Shown: positions 17,421 to 18,413 of the stretch, piece by piece
Layout: every line of letters starts with the position of its first letter
Position numbering within the stretch: the first letter of the stretch is position 1
Origin: Zancudomyces culisetae
Taxonomy: Eukaryota > Kickxellomycota > Harpellomycetes > Harpellales > Legeriomycetaceae
Direction of reading: 5' to 3'
DNA: 18,413 bases
Assembly: GCA_001969505.1 (NCBI GenBank)
Contig: LSSK01000336.1
Location: 1-18,413 of the forward strand
Made by a program: the position numbers and the translations under genes
Notes under the pieces: model-generated
Database searches by the model: none
What the model was told of the DNA's origin: nothing
Seen by the model: the letters and a program-made list of their open reading frames with translations, nothing else

Positions 17421-18413
17421 TTATCCTGGCACATTCAAGGCGGAAGCGTGAAGTTCGAGTTCACACTTCGAAATGCTTTGACAGGTGAAGGTGGGTTTGA
17501 AAACAGTGGCAGTTTCCTTAAATGGTGCCATAGCCAAAGAAGTTATGCTAAAGTTGGAAATCTTGTATGTAGTCTTGAGTGCACCACCGACAAAGATCTG
17601 AAGTTGAGAATTCTTGTAAACAATCTTGATATCTTGCAAGTTTGCTCTTGTGAAAATGTTGCTTCGTTTAACCAAAGCGTATTTACCCTTCTTGATGGAA
17701 CTGATACCAGATGACAAACCAAATTGAGCTTCAACTACACCGTTAGGGCTGTAGAACCCGCTGTCGTCCATGAGTGCAACAAAGAAGTCAGTGGTAGCAG
17801 AGATACTAGCAGTGAACTCAAAGTCGCTTGTATCACATGGAATTGTAAGGGCCTGCTTGAAGTCATAATCCTTGTTCTTGTTAGTGGATGATAAAACAAT
17901 GTTAGAACCAACAGAGGTGGAATCACAAGTAGATGAGCTTGAGCTAGTAGATGTAGTTGAGCTGGTTGATGTTGAGGTTAAGCCAGTTGAGGTGCTTGTT
18001 GGTGAGGTGCTGGTTGTTAGGGATGTTGAGCTGGTTGATTCGGTTGAGCTTGATGATTCAGTTGAGCTTGATGATTCAGTTGAGCTTGAGGACTCGGTTG
18101 ATGAAGAATCAGTTGAGCTTGATGATTCAGTTGAGCTGGTTGACTCAGTTGAGCTTGAGGACTCGGTTGAGCTTGATGAGCTTGAGGACTCAGTTGAGCT
18201 GGTTGATTCGGTTGAGCTTGAGGACTCGGTTGAGCTCGATGATTCAGTTGAGCTTGAGGACTCGGTTGATGATGAATCAGTTGAGCTTGAATCAGTTGAT
18301 GATGACTCGGTTGAGCTTGATGAGCTTGAGGACTCAGTTGAGCTGGTTGACTCAGTTGAGCTTGAGGACTCGGTTGAGCTTGATGATTCAGTTGAGCTTG
18401 AGGACTCGGTTGA
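17421..18413 (-). CDS. Ser/Glu-rich stalk protein with C-terminal four-cysteine domain (5' end outside window)
   Basis: The minus-strand frame is open from the last base of the window to the stop at 17421-17423, giving 330 visible residues. The start lies beyond the window; the ATG at 17771 is internal. Residues 1 to about 130 are a Ser/Thr/Glu/Asp repeat (STESSS units). Residues about 130-162 switch to a neutral Ser/Thr/Pro stretch like that of the gene at 1-810. A domain with Cys163 and Cys193 and a terminal C-x5-C pair follows. The domain is highly similar to that of the left gene, identical at nucleotide level over 134 nt, but the extreme C-termini differ (ELELHASALNVPG here). No GPI signal is visible. 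Probably a secreted or wall glycoprotein with an acidic stalk; function unknown. Confidence 0.85.
   Translation of the reverse strand, partial: STESSSSTESSSSTESSSSTESTSSTESSSSSSSTESSSTDSSSTDSSSTESSSSTESSSSTESSSSTESTSSTESSSSSSSTESSSSTESTSSTESSSSTDSSSTESSSSTESSSSTESSSSTESTSSTSLTTSTSPTSTSTGLTSTSTSSTTSTSSSSSTCDSTSVGSNIVLSSTNKNKDYDFKQALTIPCDTSDFEFTASISATTDFFVALMDDSGFYSPNGVVEAQFGLSSGISSIKKGKYALVKRSNIFTRANLQDIKIVYKNSQLQIFVGGALKTTYKISNFSITSLAMAPFKETATVFKPTFTCQSISKCELELHASALNVPG
18030..18413 (-). repeat. Ser-Thr-Glu coding tandem repeat
   Basis: Units of roughly 12-18 nt built from TCA ACT GAA/GAG TCA TCA AGC codons are shuffled throughout, coding S-T-E-S-S-S with occasional T-D-S. It runs off the window edge, so its full length is unknown. 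Confidence 0.85.

Overview
The window looks like nuclear DNA of an early-diverging fungus. It is AT-rich with long gene-poor spacers. Two genes are cytosolic-type eukaryotic housekeeping genes, one gene has two clear GT-AG introns, and there are decayed ends of LINE-type retroelements with a reverse-transcriptase C-terminal zinc knuckle. Leucine sits at CTG codons where seryl-tRNA synthetase expects leucine, so the standard code fits. A secreted chymotrypsin-fold protease next to LINE remnants would suit a gut-dwelling Kickxellomycotina (Harpellales-like) fungus. That placement is inference from general knowledge, not from a search.

Layout, left to right. 1-810 (+) is the 3' part of a gene for a Ser/Thr/Pro-rich stalk ending in a four-cysteine domain. 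1091-1693 (+) is a LINE 3' remnant. 1870-4185 (-) is a secreted S1-family serine protease with an acidic, Ser/Thr-rich linker and two tandem copies of the same four-cysteine domain. 4186-6902 is a gene desert with a second LINE 3' remnant at 5791-6000. 6903-7961 (+) is a charged coiled-coil protein. 8073-9880 (-) is a three-exon, YGR210C-like Obg-family GTPase, convergent with the coiled-coil gene. 9881-11409 is non-coding with two G-quadruplex-type tracts. 11410-12741 (+) is seryl-tRNA synthetase. 12826-14526 (-) is serine palmitoyltransferase subunit 2, convergent with it. 14527-16872 holds no gene I can support. 16873-17157 (-) is a third LINE 3' remnant. 17421-18413 (-) is the 3' part of a second stalk gene, paralogous to the first and in inverted orientation.

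The most interesting content is the dispersed family of one undescribed-looking extracellular domain: four copies in three proteins, with cysteine spacing C-x29/30-C-x117-127-C-x5-C. Two copies follow a protease and two cap low-complexity stalks. The two stalk genes share a 134-nt tract with no mismatches inside otherwise diverged sequence, which looks like recent gene conversion or exchange. Both have a LINE remnant, nearly identical over its last 111 nt, lying downstream in the same orientation. The housekeeping genes in the middle look ordinary.
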